Source: an uncultured Proteiniphilum sp. (GTDB lineage: Bacteria; Bacteroidota; Bacteroidia; Bacteroidales; Dysgonomonadaceae). Taken from it: a DNA stretch of 23,857 nt. The notes beneath the pieces were generated by a model, which saw only the letters and a program-made list of their open reading frames with translations, was not told where the DNA came from and ran no database searches. The first letter of the stretch is position 1, and every line of letters begins with the position of its first letter. The DNA is taken from positions 1-23,857 of the forward strand of contig NZ_CALNAT010000176.1 of assembly GCF_937873925.1 (NCBI RefSeq), read 5' to 3'. The translations under genes were made by a program, and so were the position numbers. Of the stretch, positions 1-8,651 are shown one piece after another.

Positions 1-203
1 CTTTTAAACCTGAGGTATTAGAACTAATAAAGGTTCAGCGTCTTCGTGTATATACAAACGCCTTTAATCTTTTAACCCGGACTAAAGATCCGTTAGTGAA
101 AAAATTGGATCCGGAGAAAACTGCAGGCAGTGGTGCAGCCACATATGGGCACAACTATCCTTTAACGAGGAATTTTAACATTGGTTTAAATGTGACATTT
201 TAG
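1..203 (+). CDS. SusC-like TonB-dependent receptor, C-terminal end only
   Basis: The frame with codons starting at position 3 is open from the window edge to the TAG at 201-203. It encodes the last 66 residues of an outer-membrane beta-barrel. The motif YTNAFNLLT, followed near the end by YPLTRNFNIGLNVTF, is the typical last strand pair of SusC/RagA receptors, which end in an aromatic residue. A SusD-like gene starts 40 bases downstream, the standard SusC-SusD order. The receptor would import oligosaccharides across the outer membrane under a SusD lid. Its N-terminus and any STN domain lie outside the window, so its mode of regulation cannot be judged. Confidence 0.88.
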   Translation, partial: FKPEVLELIKVQRLRVYTNAFNLLTRTKDPLVKKLDPEKTAGSGAATYGHNYPLTRNFNIGLNVTF

Positions 204-243
204 TGAATTATTATAATTATTATGAAATTAATAATCGATAAAT

Positions 244-2160
244 ATGAAAATTTTGAAATATATAACATCAGCTTTACTGGTAGCAACTCTATTGGTAGCA
301 CCTGGCTGCAATGATGTCCTGGACTTGCAACCGCAGGATAAAATGCCCCTTGAAAATGTATTCAGTGATCCTAATGGGTTAAAACTATATTTGGCAAATC
401 TATACTACCAGATGCCTGTTGAAGATTTCCGATACGGAGAAGAGGGCTGGCATTCCAACACCAATGGTGGGAGGAACAGGGCAATGTACACGGATGAAGC
501 GATACATACCGAATGGTTAGGTAATTATGGTGTGGCAAATGGCTACATGGCTCCTCATTACTGGGAACAAGGTTATCGCTTGATTCGGGATGTCCATTTA
601 TTAATGGATGCGATACCCACACTGGACGTAACGGATCAGGTTAAAGATAATACGATGGGGGAAGCTCTTTTCATCCGGGCTTATGCTTATTTTGGATTAG
701 CTATGCGTTATGGCGGTTTGCCACTAATAAAAGAAAGCCAGAAATATAATCCCAATGATCTGGAGTCTCTCAAAGTACCGAGAAGTACCGAGAAGGAAAC
801 GTTTGAATTTATATTAGATGAACTGGATGCAGCAACAGAAAAATTACCTGATTCCTGGGGAGAAGAAGAAGGAAGAAGGGTCAATAAAATGGTTGCACAA
901 GCGCTTAAATCAAGGGTCGGGCTTTATGCCGGTTCCCTGGCCAAATACTGGCATCTAGCAACTCTTCAGGGAGAAGCAGTTGATAAGAAATTAGTAGGTA
1001 TGACCCCCGGTGATGCAGAAGCATTCTTTGCTGCTTCCATAGCAGCGTCAGAAACAGTAATAAATTCAGGTAAATATTCATTGTATGCACCCACGCCCAG
1101 TACACCTGAAGAAGCAACTGAAAATTATATTAAAATGTTTCAGGATCCCAATATTGCCCCAATGGAGGCTATATTTATCCGCGGGTTTAATGTTGTAGGA
1201 AGAGGTCACAACTATGATTTCTGGTTCAGTCCTGCCCAGGTGAGAGCCGGAGCTCCATATCCGGGACGTATGAATCCTCTGGTTGAAATGGTTGATCTTT
1301 TTGAGGAATATTCTCATCCAGGAGAGCCGGCCCCAATTACTACCACTACCGATCCCAATGATGTGGATGATTATAATGGATATAATCCATCAAAAAACTA
1401 TCTGCATTTTGACGAACCTTTGGATCCTTTCAAGGACAAGGATGCCAGATTGCACGCTTATACTGTCCTCCCGGGTAGTATGATGAGAGGTATCAAGATC
1501 GTAATACAGGCCGGTTTAATTATGCCGGATGGTACCCCACAAATAAGAACAGGGGTCCCTTCAGAGGGAATAACGCTGGATGGAGTGACATATTGGCCAT
1601 GGGGAGCACAAAATCCGGATGATTATTCGGGATTTAATTCCAATTCCAGTGTGGCCAGCAGAAATACCAAAACCGGATATTCAATGCGGAAATTCCTTCA
1701 AGAAACAGGTACTGCGCAATGGGATGCCGGAACTTCTGATTGGATGGATATAAGATATGCTGAAGTTTTGTTAAATTATACAGAAGCTGTTATTGAAAGC
1801 GGACTGGGGGATGTTGATAAAGCTACAAAAGCGTTGAATGATATAAGAAGACGTGCCGCTTTTATGGATCCTGTTCCACTTACACAAGAGAATGTATTCC
1901 GTGAGAGGAGGGTCGAACTCCTTTTTGAAAATAAAAGGGATGCAGACATGAAAAGAAGAAGGGAGCACCATGTATATTTTAATAATCGGTTGGCATGGGC
2001 AATGCTGCCAATATTGGATCTTAGCGTAAGTCCGCCCAAGTACATTTTTGTAAGAGATCTTTTTCATGCAGCAGTTGAAAGACCATTTCCAATTAACTGG
2101 TATTACTATCCAATCCCAGGTATTGAAGCTAACGGTTTGATTCAAAATCCAACGGGTTAA
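244..2160 (+). CDS. SusD/RagB-family surface glycan-binding lipoprotein (PUL A)
   Basis: This 638-residue protein begins with a lipoprotein signal peptide. Its lipobox (LVAPGC) puts the lipidated cysteine at residue 22, followed by NDVLDLQP, a common SusD opening. The alpha-helical TPR-like region has the family signature around GEALFIRAYAYFGLAMRYGG. Near the C-terminus are DIRYAEVLLNYTEA and ERRVELLFENKRDADMKRR, typical of the SusD_RagB domain. The end, GLIQNPTG, matches the usual SusD terminus. It would cap the SusC barrel encoded just upstream and capture oligosaccharide at the cell surface. It is slightly longer than the 500-600 residues typical of the family. The start codon is set by the signal peptide and by the gap after the SusC stop. 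Confidence 0.95.
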   Translation: MKILKYITSALLVATLLVAPGCNDVLDLQPQDKMPLENVFSDPNGLKLYLANLYYQMPVEDFRYGEEGWHSNTNGGRNRAMYTDEAIHTEWLGNYGVANGYMAPHYWEQGYRLIRDVHLLMDAIPTLDVTDQVKDNTMGEALFIRAYAYFGLAMRYGGLPLIKESQKYNPNDLESLKVPRSTEKETFEFILDELDAATEKLPDSWGEEEGRRVNKMVAQALKSRVGLYAGSLAKYWHLATLQGEAVDKKLVGMTPGDAEAFFAASIAASETVINSGKYSLYAPTPSTPEEATENYIKMFQDPNIAPMEAIFIRGFNVVGRGHNYDFWFSPAQVRAGAPYPGRMNPLVEMVDLFEEYSHPGEPAPITTTTDPNDVDDYNGYNPSKNYLHFDEPLDPFKDKDARLHAYTVLPGSMMRGIKIVIQAGLIMPDGTPQIRTGVPSEGITLDGVTYWPWGAQNPDDYSGFNSNSSVASRNTKTGYSMRKFLQETGTAQWDAGTSDWMDIRYAEVLLNYTEAVIESGLGDVDKATKALNDIRRRAAFMDPVPLTQENVFRERRVELLFENKRDADMKRRREHHVYFNNRLAWAMLPILDLSVSPPKYIFVRDLFHAAVERPFPINWYYYPIPGIEANGLIQNPTG

Positions 2161-2342
2161 ATGAAACGAGTTTATAGAAATTTTCTGAGTAAATACAGAA
2201 CACTTAATAGTTTTAATTATTTTCAATAGTAAGGGTTTTGTATATCAATAGCTATAGTAGTAAGGATAATGAAAACTAATTTCTACCTGATACTAACGTC
2301 ACCAGAATTTTATAAAGGAAATGAATTTTAAAATTAAAAATT

Positions 2343-3035
2343 ATGAATAGTTTAAAATATATTATGTTTTTTATCGTGCTGGCTCTAGTTTATTCTTGTG
2401 AAAAAGATAATTACGATGCTCCCAGTGCTGAATTGTTTGGTACCTTTATTGATGCGGAAACCAATGAACCTGTTCAGAGTGAAATTGTGCAGGGTGCTGT
2501 AATTCAAATCATTGAACACGGGTGGGTGTCAGGCCAAACAAATATAACACAAACGCTTGTTGTTAAACACGATGGTACTTATCGGAACAGTATGATTTTT
2601 CCAGGTGAATATAAGATTAGTGCAGTACAGGGAAATTTTCAACCAATAGCTCCTATAGATACTTTCAAAATCAAAGGAAGTACTAAACTTGATTTTTCAG
2701 TAACTCCTTATTTAAGAATAAAAGATGCTTCGATTGTTCGAAATGGAAATATTGTCACAGCTACGTTTAAAGTTGAAAAAACAACCGGCGATAATATTGC
2801 CCGTATTGGATTATTTTCACATCCGAATATAGCTGTAGGCACCAATACAAGTCTTGTAATGTCGGAAAGTACAGCAGATTTAAATTCCGATCCTGACAAA
2901 ATTCATACCCTTCAGATCGATTTAAATAATCCTAATTTTATAGCCGGAAGGTCATATTATTTTCGTATAGGAGCTTTAAGTAGCGCATCTGGAGCAAGGT
3001 TCAACTATGCACCCGCCATTAATATAACCATTTAG
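2343..3035 (+). CDS. DUF3823 lipoprotein, probable accessory surface glycan-binding protein
   Basis: This 230-residue protein has a lipoprotein signal peptide with lipobox LVYSC and the cysteine at residue 19. The next residues, EKD, resemble the acidic export signal that sends Bacteroidota lipoproteins to the cell surface. The body looks all-beta: an N-terminal carboxypeptidase-regulatory-like segment (LFGTFIDAETNEPV, residues about 35-48), then a second beta domain ending in YYFRIGALSSASGARFNYAP. This arrangement matches DUF3823 proteins, which are found next to SusC/SusD pairs. A binding role is inferred from position; I see no catalytic motif. The gene lies 182 bases after the SusD stop, with no obvious terminator between, so it is probably in the same operon. 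Confidence 0.82.
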   Translation: MNSLKYIMFFIVLALVYSCEKDNYDAPSAELFGTFIDAETNEPVQSEIVQGAVIQIIEHGWVSGQTNITQTLVVKHDGTYRNSMIFPGEYKISAVQGNFQPIAPIDTFKIKGSTKLDFSVTPYLRIKDASIVRNGNIVTATFKVEKTTGDNIARIGLFSHPNIAVGTNTSLVMSESTADLNSDPDKIHTLQIDLNNPNFIAGRSYYFRIGALSSASGARFNYAPAINITI

Positions 3036-3085
3036 TAATTTTTTATTAAGCGGGGTTGTCTTGGAAAAATTTAGATACGGTTTTT

Positions 3086-3100
3086 ATGAGGCAGCCTCGT
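3086..3100 (+). terminator. Weak stem-loop downstream of the DUF3823 gene
   Basis: A short inverted repeat (GAGG-CAG-CCTC, extended by a U-G and an A-U pair) is followed by a T-rich run. It lies 50 bases after the DUF3823 stop in a 290-base gap. A second small hairpin in the same gap pairs 3145-3150 (GTATGG) with 3160-3165 (CCATAC). Either could be an attenuator or a weak terminator before the GH140 gene. The stems are short and may be chance. Nothing else is recognisable between 3036 and 3325. Confidence 0.25.
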
Positions 3101-3325
3101 TTATATCTTTTTCAATCTTTTGCCACTTAATCGTAATTTGAAACGTATGGAGATTTAGTCCATACAAAAATCATGTCTTATGTCTTAATGTATTTGGATA
3201 TAATATCAGGGTAATATTAAGGAAATTAAAAGATTATATAATAAAAGCATGATCTTGATGAACGATATTGGTACATGATTGAAACGCGCTATTTTAAATA
3301 AATAAATCTGTTTTAATTTAAAAAG

Positions 3326-4744
3326 ATGAAAAATATATTTATATCCTTCTTGATCTTTATTTCAACTTTGCCTAATTCAGATGTTTTCTCTCAGAGATTA
3401 TTTGTAGCATCGGGAAAAACTACAATAGAAACAGAAACTACCGAACCATTTTTATGGATTGGGGATACTGCCTGGGAATTATTTAATGATTTAACCAAAG
3501 AAGAAGTAGTTTTCTACCTTGATAATCGGGAAGAGAAAGGCTTTACGGTTATACAGGCAACAATTATGATGGGTGGATTTAATCAAAAGAATGCCTATGG
3601 TGATTCCATTTTTTTAAATATGGACCCGACACGGCCGAATGAAAAATATTTTGAATATGTGGATTTTGTTGTAGATGAAGCAAAAAGGAGAGGGATGTAT
3701 ATGGGGTTACTCCCAACCTGGGCAAATAATGTGGTTGACCGTAATGGGAGAGGGGCTAATTTTAACATTGAGAATGCTTTTAACTATGGCAAATTCCTTT
3801 CCGAAAGATATAAAGATAAACCTGTTATTTGGATATTAGGGGGAGACAGGAATGTACAAACTGACCAGGAGTATCTGATTTGGGAAGCAATGGGCAAAGG
3901 CTTGCAATCGGGAGACGGTGGCAAAAATTTGATTTCTTATCATCCTACTGCTCCGATTTCTTCTCATTTTTGGTTTCATAATGAACCTTGGCTTTCATTT
4001 AATATTATCCAAAGTGGCCATTTCAAAAAATTTCAAACAGAGATTTATGAATTTGGGATGGTATTTCAACAACTTATCCCCTTAAAACCATGGGTAAATG
4101 CCGAACCTGCATATGAAGATATTCCAGTATTGTTTTGGCACTTCGATGATTATTCACAATTTGGAAAAAAGAAGGAGGATGTAATTGGTGAAGATGGATT
4201 AATCAAAGACAAGGATTTTTTCCCGCATGGCTTTTTTGATGATTATGATATTCGGATGGAAGCTTATTGGACCTTCTTCTCGGGCGGGGCGGGCTATACC
4301 TATGGGAATAATGCAATCTGGCAAATGTATAAACCGGGAACAAGGTATGCTGTCCCCTGTCTGAACTTCTGGGATGAAGCATTGGATCGTCCGGGTGCTG
4401 AGGATATGAGACATGTGAAAAAGCTTTTCACCCGATTTCCCCTGGGAAGTTTTCATGTGGATCAATCAGTGATCTATGGTACTAACTTTTTAGGTGAGGA
4501 TAATATCCGTGCAATTGTTGCTAATGACAAGTCTTTTATCTTATTGTACCTGAATAAGGGACAAGAGGTTAGTATAAACTTAAGTAAACTGGTGCGTTCA
4601 GGAACAGCCTCTTGGTTTAATCCGCGTGAAGGAACAATAGATGAAATAGGATTCGTTGAAAATAAAGGAACCCGTTTATTTGATCCACCGGGTGAATTTG
4701 GACAACATGGTAACGACTGGATTTTGGTCTTGGAGGCTGATTAA
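3326..4744 (+). CDS. GH140-type glycoside hydrolase (DUF4038 plus C-terminal beta domain), apiosidase-like
   Basis: This 472-residue protein has a Sec signal peptide ending near FSQ (residue 22-23), so it acts in the periplasm or is secreted. Residues about 25-370 form the DUF4038 TIM barrel, opening with FLWIGDTAWELFNDLTKEE and carrying KGFTVIQATIMMGG. Residues about 380-470 match the small C-terminal beta domain of this family. Two conserved acids stand out: Asp174 in WILGGDRN and Glu260 in WVNAEPAYED. These fit the acid/base and nucleophile positions of GH140. Characterised GH140 enzymes release apiose-linked side chains of rhamnogalacturonan-II, but many DUF4038 proteins are untested, so apiose specificity is inference. 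The length is normal for the family. It is followed by beta-helix enzymes, consistent with a pectin-directed locus. Confidence 0.85.
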   Translation: MKNIFISFLIFISTLPNSDVFSQRLFVASGKTTIETETTEPFLWIGDTAWELFNDLTKEEVVFYLDNREEKGFTVIQATIMMGGFNQKNAYGDSIFLNMDPTRPNEKYFEYVDFVVDEAKRRGMYMGLLPTWANNVVDRNGRGANFNIENAFNYGKFLSERYKDKPVIWILGGDRNVQTDQEYLIWEAMGKGLQSGDGGKNLISYHPTAPISSHFWFHNEPWLSFNIIQSGHFKKFQTEIYEFGMVFQQLIPLKPWVNAEPAYEDIPVLFWHFDDYSQFGKKKEDVIGEDGLIKDKDFFPHGFFDDYDIRMEAYWTFFSGGAGYTYGNNAIWQMYKPGTRYAVPCLNFWDEALDRPGAEDMRHVKKLFTRFPLGSFHVDQSVIYGTNFLGEDNIRAIVANDKSFILLYLNKGQEVSINLSKLVRSGTASWFNPREGTIDEIGFVENKGTRLFDPPGEFGQHGNDWILVLEAD

Positions 4745-4863
4745 GTTCGATTTCATAATATGTTGGGTAATTTCAAATATTCGTGCTTTAGAAAATGATT
4801 CCAATTCAGCTTCGGGGGAAGTAACTAAAACACAATTTTCATCAAAGGTCTCGTATTTTGATT

Positions 4864-5697
4864 ATGACTAGATTAATATATTTCAGATTTTTTGTCCTGA
4901 TTTGTATCATTACAAATACGAGTCCGGATTGTTTTGCACGGAATCCTCTCTTCGAACATGCCAAATCAGATACGGTTAAAATATTCAATATTAAAGATTA
5001 TGGTGCAGTAGGCGATGGGAAAACAACTGATACAGAGTCTATTGATCTTGCCCGCCACTAACCTGGAAATAATGGATTGTGAAATATTCGGACCCGGTAT
5101 TTTTGGTCATCGGAGAGGTTCGTTAAACAACCCCTTGGTGACCAACTCCCTTACAGGGATTATTATGCAACCGGGTGCATGGGGCCTCGGGTCCGGAAGT
5201 CTTGATAAAATATTTATTTACGATGTTCGGATAAGGGATATGCAGACTGCGTTGACCATTGTATTGAATGAGGGGAATCACGCTGGCAGTATCGATATTG
5301 AAAATATCACTGCAACAGGAATATACAGGAATGCCTGTTCGGTTGAGGCATGGACAGAGGGAAGTAAATTTGAAAATATTAAGATAAAGAATGTCTCGGT
5401 AACTTGCCATGTTGATGATGAACAGGTTTTAGGTACAACCGGTTTTTACAGACCTCGTACCGAATCCAGAGCGCTTCCGTACTGGGGATTTTATGCCCGC
5501 AATGTCAATAACATCGTGTTTGAAAACGTCACGTTCGATTACTCGGGTAATAAAGAAATACGTCCTGCGATGGGTTCGAAAAAGTGAACGAAGTGATACT
5601 TGACAATGTAAAATATCGAACTGTTTCCGGAATCGACCCACTCAAACATTCCCAAAATACAACTATCAAAAAATATAGTTTAAAACCAATTAATTAG
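4864..5697 (+). pseudogene. Broken right-handed beta-helix enzyme (pectate-lyase-3/GH28 type)
   Basis: The ATG at 4864 starts a signal peptide and the classic N-terminal beta-helix motif IKDYGAVGDGKTTDTESI (frame 1). The frame ends in TAA at 5059-5061. Homologous sequence resumes in frame 2 from about 5045 (LPATNLEIMDCEIFGPG) and runs to TGA at 5585-5587. It then returns to frame 1 (FEKVNEVILDNVKYRTVSG) and ends at the TAG at 5695-5697. The second shift is explained by loss of one T in what would read GGTTTC at 5573-5577. The first junction (about 5040-5060) removes a large middle part: only about 275 codons remain where intact relatives have about 450-500. No NTDG/DD-type catalytic motifs survive, so activity is very unlikely. 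It lies 119 bases after the GH140 gene and 7 bases before the DUF1080 gene. Confidence 0.85.
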
Positions 5698-5704
5698 AAT
5701 TAAT

Positions 5705-6598
5705 ATGAGAGTAGGTATAAGATCTTTAAAAATATTTGTAACCACAATTCTGGTGAGTATTATATATTCCTTTGATATGAAAGAGGAATGGATGCCGTTG
5801 TTGGATAAAGAACTATCGGCATGGGAAATGTACTTGAGCTTTAAACACCAAACGGGCTATAACGGTCAAGTACCCAGGGATGAAGATGGCAAAGAACTAA
5901 TGCCAATAGGATATAATAAAAATGTGAATCAGGTCTTTTCAATAATTGAACAGGAAGGATCCCTTGTCCTGCGCATCAGTGGAGAGATATACGGATGTGT
6001 TTTTACCAAAAAAGAATTTGAAAACTACCATTTAAAACTGAAAGTGAAATGGGGGACTGAAAAATGGGATCCCCGCTTAAATGAACCAAGGGACTCCGGC
6101 ATATTATACCATTCCCAGGGAGAATGCGGAGTAGATTACTGGAAGTCATGGATGCGGGCACATGAATTTCAAATTATGGAAGGAGGGTTTGGGGATTACT
6201 GGTGTATTGCTGCAACCGGTGGCTTGATTAAAATGGCCAATCCTGAAGCCAGGAATGATAGGGAAATCTACCATCCAAAAGGCATAGACACCCCAATGGG
6301 AGTAGGTAGTTCACGAAGCGGTTTTGTACGGCATAGCAAAGATTATGAAAAGCCAAGTGAGTGGAATACTGTGGAACTAATTTGTTTTGAAGATAAAAGC
6401 CTCCACATTGTAAACGGATATGTGGTGATGGCACTTTCAAAATCTGTATACCTAGAGGATAATGTTTTTCATCCGCTGGTAAAAGGAAAGATTCAACTAC
6501 AAAGCGAAGCAGCAGAGGTTTATTATAAAGATATCCAAATCAGAAATATTGAATCTTTGCCGGACAATTATACAGATCTGTTTAACAGTAATCTATAA
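5705..6598 (+). CDS. DUF1080 (3-keto-disaccharide hydrolase-like) exported protein
   Basis: This 297-residue protein has an N-terminal hydrophobic segment (residues about 9-23) that looks like a Sec signal or anchor. The rest matches the DUF1080/PF06439 concanavalin-like beta-sandwich: EEWMPLLDKELSAWEMY at the start, then YHLKLKVKWGTEKWDP, DSGILYHSQG, HEFQIMEGGFGDYW, and EWNTVELICFED near the end. The family is named 3-keto-disaccharide hydrolase, and members are linked to cleavage of glycosides first oxidised at C3 of the sugar. It follows the beta-helix pseudogene after 7 bases, so it is probably in the same transcript. Its link to the FAD oxidoreductases further downstream is inferred from shared locus only. 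The exact substrate is unknown. Confidence 0.85.
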   Translation: MRVGIRSLKIFVTTILVSIIYSFDMKEEWMPLLDKELSAWEMYLSFKHQTGYNGQVPRDEDGKELMPIGYNKNVNQVFSIIEQEGSLVLRISGEIYGCVFTKKEFENYHLKLKVKWGTEKWDPRLNEPRDSGILYHSQGECGVDYWKSWMRAHEFQIMEGGFGDYWCIAATGGLIKMANPEARNDREIYHPKGIDTPMGVGSSRSGFVRHSKDYEKPSEWNTVELICFEDKSLHIVNGYVVMALSKSVYLEDNVFHPLVKGKIQLQSEAAEVYYKDIQIRNIESLPDNYTDLFNSNL

Positions 6599-6643
6599 TC
6601 ATATGTAGAAAGATTTATTATGCAACTAATTACGGGAGCAAAA

Positions 6644-8110
6644 ATGAATGCAATGAAAAATAAAACAATCTTTTTAATACTGGTATTAGCAGTTAATATC
6701 ATTTTGTTATATGCCTGTAGCCAGCCTGAAATCAATCATTATATCATTTATCCGGCTCCTTTGGAAGAGTCGTTAAGCCAGTACTATAAAGTTTCTGTTG
6801 AGGGAGAAAACGTGCCCGTATATAGGGTTAAAGTGGCCCCCAAGGAACAGGAAGGAAGATGGAAAGCTATGGATGACAAAAAAAACTCAGCAAAATATTA
6901 TGAAGAAGCAGCTTTTGCATATTTTGATATGAATGATGAGGTTAATATAACCGTTACAACGGATGAAGAAATTCGTTCAGTAAAAATATTGCCCAGCTCT
7001 GCCGGGATCATTACCAATACCGAAGGTAAATCAGTATCTTTTCAGATAAAATCACCCATACATCTCACGATCGAAATTAATGACGAATGGGTCCGGTCAT
7101 TACATCTTTTTGCAAATCCCTTCGAAGAAAATGTACCCGATCAGGATGATCCAGATGTTATCTATTTTGGCCCGGGAATTCATAATGTGAGTAATCTGGT
7201 AATTGGAGATAACAAAACTGTGTATGTTGCGGGAGGAGCCATTATACGTGGAATTATCGAGCCGGATGAACCATTCACCATCAGCAGTTATAGTGGATTA
7301 AAAAGATATTCCCCTTCTTTTGATCTTCAGGGGCGGAATATCACCTTCCGTGGGCGGGGCATTGTAGATGGCAGCCTTTGTTCTACCCATTCACGTTTTA
7401 TGATTTCTATAGAAGGATCTGATATAAATCTTGAAGGTATCATTTTAAGAGATGCCAGCCACTGGACTATCCCTGTGAGACGATCGGATAGGGTTCATAT
7501 TGATAATCTAAAACTTCTTGGATACAGGGCCAATTCAGATGGGATAGATATTTGCAACAGCCGGGATGTTTTGGTGGAAAATTGTTTCATCCGCACACTC
7601 GATGATCTTGTCGTTGTAAAGTCAGATAAAGGAGACGGTGAAACAAAGAACATCATCACAAGGAAATGTGTGTTATGGAATGAAGTGGCGCATGCTTTGA
7701 GTATCGGGGCAGAAATCAGCGAAGATGTCGAAAATGTTATTTTCGAGGATTGTGATATTATCCATGATAAAGGTAGGGAATGGTCCTTAAGGATTTTTCA
7801 GTCTGACGCTGGACGAGTCAGGAATGTTCGGTTCGAGAATCTTCGTATTGAAGAAGCACAGCGCTTTATTTCACTATGGATTAATGAATCATTCTGGACA
7901 CGGGACGAAGAACGTGGCCATATACAAGGAGTTGAATTCAAGAATATCTCCGCTACCGGTAATTTACTACACATAGAACTGGTCGGATACAACGAAGAAC
8001 ATTTGGTAGAAGACGTATTATTTCAAAATGTGATGTTTACCAACAAAACCATAACAACAGAAGATTTTCAAACAAATTCCTTTGTGAGAAATATAACTGT
8101 TCAACCTTAA
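6644..8110 (+). CDS. GH28-like polygalacturonase-fold lipoprotein with N-terminal beta domain
   Basis: The start is taken as the ATG at 6644, preceded by GGGAG with 5-base spacing. Starts at 6620 and 6653 are also possible. MKNK plus a hydrophobic stretch leads to lipobox LLYAC, so this is a lipoprotein. Residues about 30-170 form a beta domain of unknown role, followed by a right-handed beta-helix from about IYFGPGIHNVSNLVIGDN. Numbering from the 6620 start, GH28-type motifs appear in order: NSDGID (305-310), an Asp pair in LDDLVVVKS (328-329), HALSIG with His358, and RIF with Arg391. Family norms are NTDG, DD, GHG and RIK, so the core acids and His are kept but the last Lys is replaced. It probably cleaves a uronate- or rhamnose-containing chain; GH49-like activity cannot be excluded. 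Confidence 0.82.
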   Translation: MNAMKNKTIFLILVLAVNIILLYACSQPEINHYIIYPAPLEESLSQYYKVSVEGENVPVYRVKVAPKEQEGRWKAMDDKKNSAKYYEEAAFAYFDMNDEVNITVTTDEEIRSVKILPSSAGIITNTEGKSVSFQIKSPIHLTIEINDEWVRSLHLFANPFEENVPDQDDPDVIYFGPGIHNVSNLVIGDNKTVYVAGGAIIRGIIEPDEPFTISSYSGLKRYSPSFDLQGRNITFRGRGIVDGSLCSTHSRFMISIEGSDINLEGIILRDASHWTIPVRRSDRVHIDNLKLLGYRANSDGIDICNSRDVLVENCFIRTLDDLVVVKSDKGDGETKNIITRKCVLWNEVAHALSIGAEISEDVENVIFEDCDIIHDKGREWSLRIFQSDAGRVRNVRFENLRIEEAQRFISLWINESFWTRDEERGHIQGVEFKNISATGNLLHIELVGYNEEHLVEDVLFQNVMFTNKTITTEDFQTNSFVRNITVQP

Positions 8111-8148
8111 TAATGAATTATCTGGTTTTCATTGTCAATCTATACACT

Positions 8149-8400
8149 AATTATATTTTCGACAAAAATATCACTTCCGGCGCCGCCATCACAACTATGG
8201 CTAACTGAATAATAAGCTGGGAAACAACTAACGAGACAGGTCTTACCGTCAACCGCGAGGGGATACCCATGTATTCACTCTACGGGTACGAAGCTGACGG
8301 TTTTATCATTCCCGAAGACTATGATGCCAAGGGGAACTACAAAGGAGCTACCCAAATAGGCAATTTCGGTCCCGGCGATATCAAATATAAGTATCAACTG
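8149..8400 (+). pseudogene. Relic of a second SusC-like receptor
   Basis: One frame (codons at 8149, 8152 and so on) encodes disjoint SusC pieces. KNITSGAAITTMAN and then SWETTNET match the late-barrel segment that normally reads 'ANxxLSWETTxxTNIG'. The next piece, VNREGIPMYSLYGYEADGF through GATQIGNFGPGDIKYK, belongs about 100 residues later in intact receptors. A TGA at 8206-8208 interrupts the first piece. At least one internal deletion therefore joined the two segments, and the rest of the roughly 1000-residue gene is gone. It starts shortly after the GH28-like stop, with no start codon or signal peptide. It cannot make a functional receptor. Confidence 0.8.
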
Positions 8401-8508
8401 ACCGTCGATAAACGCGTGTTCAATCCCAACAAGGATTACCTCTGGCCTATTCCCTATATCGAAAGGAAAACAAATCCGAGTTTAATTCAAAATCCTAACT
8501 GGGAATAA
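8401..8508 (+). pseudogene. Relic of a second SusD-like lipoprotein (C-terminal tail)
   Basis: The same frame as the SusC relic changes character near 8395-8405. It then encodes DKRVFNPNKDYLWPIPYIE and ends with NPSLIQNPNW plus Glu before the TAA at 8506-8508. This is the typical C-terminus of SusD proteins, with 'YLWPIP' and 'QNPxW'. A deletion has therefore fused the middle of susC to the last 36 or so codons of susD and kept the frame. An ATG-initiated reading frame of 79 codons (8269-8508) crosses the join, but it has no signal peptide and is not a plausible product. Confidence 0.8.
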
Positions 8509-8517
8509 TTATTCAAT

Positions 8518-8561
8518 ACAAGTTGATTGCAATGAGATAACACTCTTTGCAATCAACTTGT
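8518..8561 (+). terminator. Strong hairpin, probable transcription terminator
   Basis: A perfect 15-base-pair stem pairs 8518-8532 with 8547-8561 around a 14-base loop (8533-8546). The left arm begins ACAAGTTGATTGCAA. It lies 9 bases after the stop of the SusD relic, exactly where an operon-end terminator would be expected. No long U tract follows, only TTAAAG. It probably separates the first PUL A transcript from the FAD oxidoreductase operon. Confidence 0.7.
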
Positions 8562-8651
8562 TTAAAGTAAATAAAAGTGCTTTTAAAACTATTTATCAAA
8601 AATATATCCCTATTTTTACGGTTTAATAAATTTATACTATTTCAGATTTTA

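Noticed and set aside
1771..2226. Minus-strand open frame of 151 codons over the end of the PUL A SusD gene
   Set aside because: It is antisense to conserved SusD coding sequence, with low-complexity composition and no promoter or domain.
8269..8508. 79-codon frame read as a small protein gene
   Set aside because: It is a fusion of SusC and SusD fragments without a signal peptide, better explained as deletion debris.
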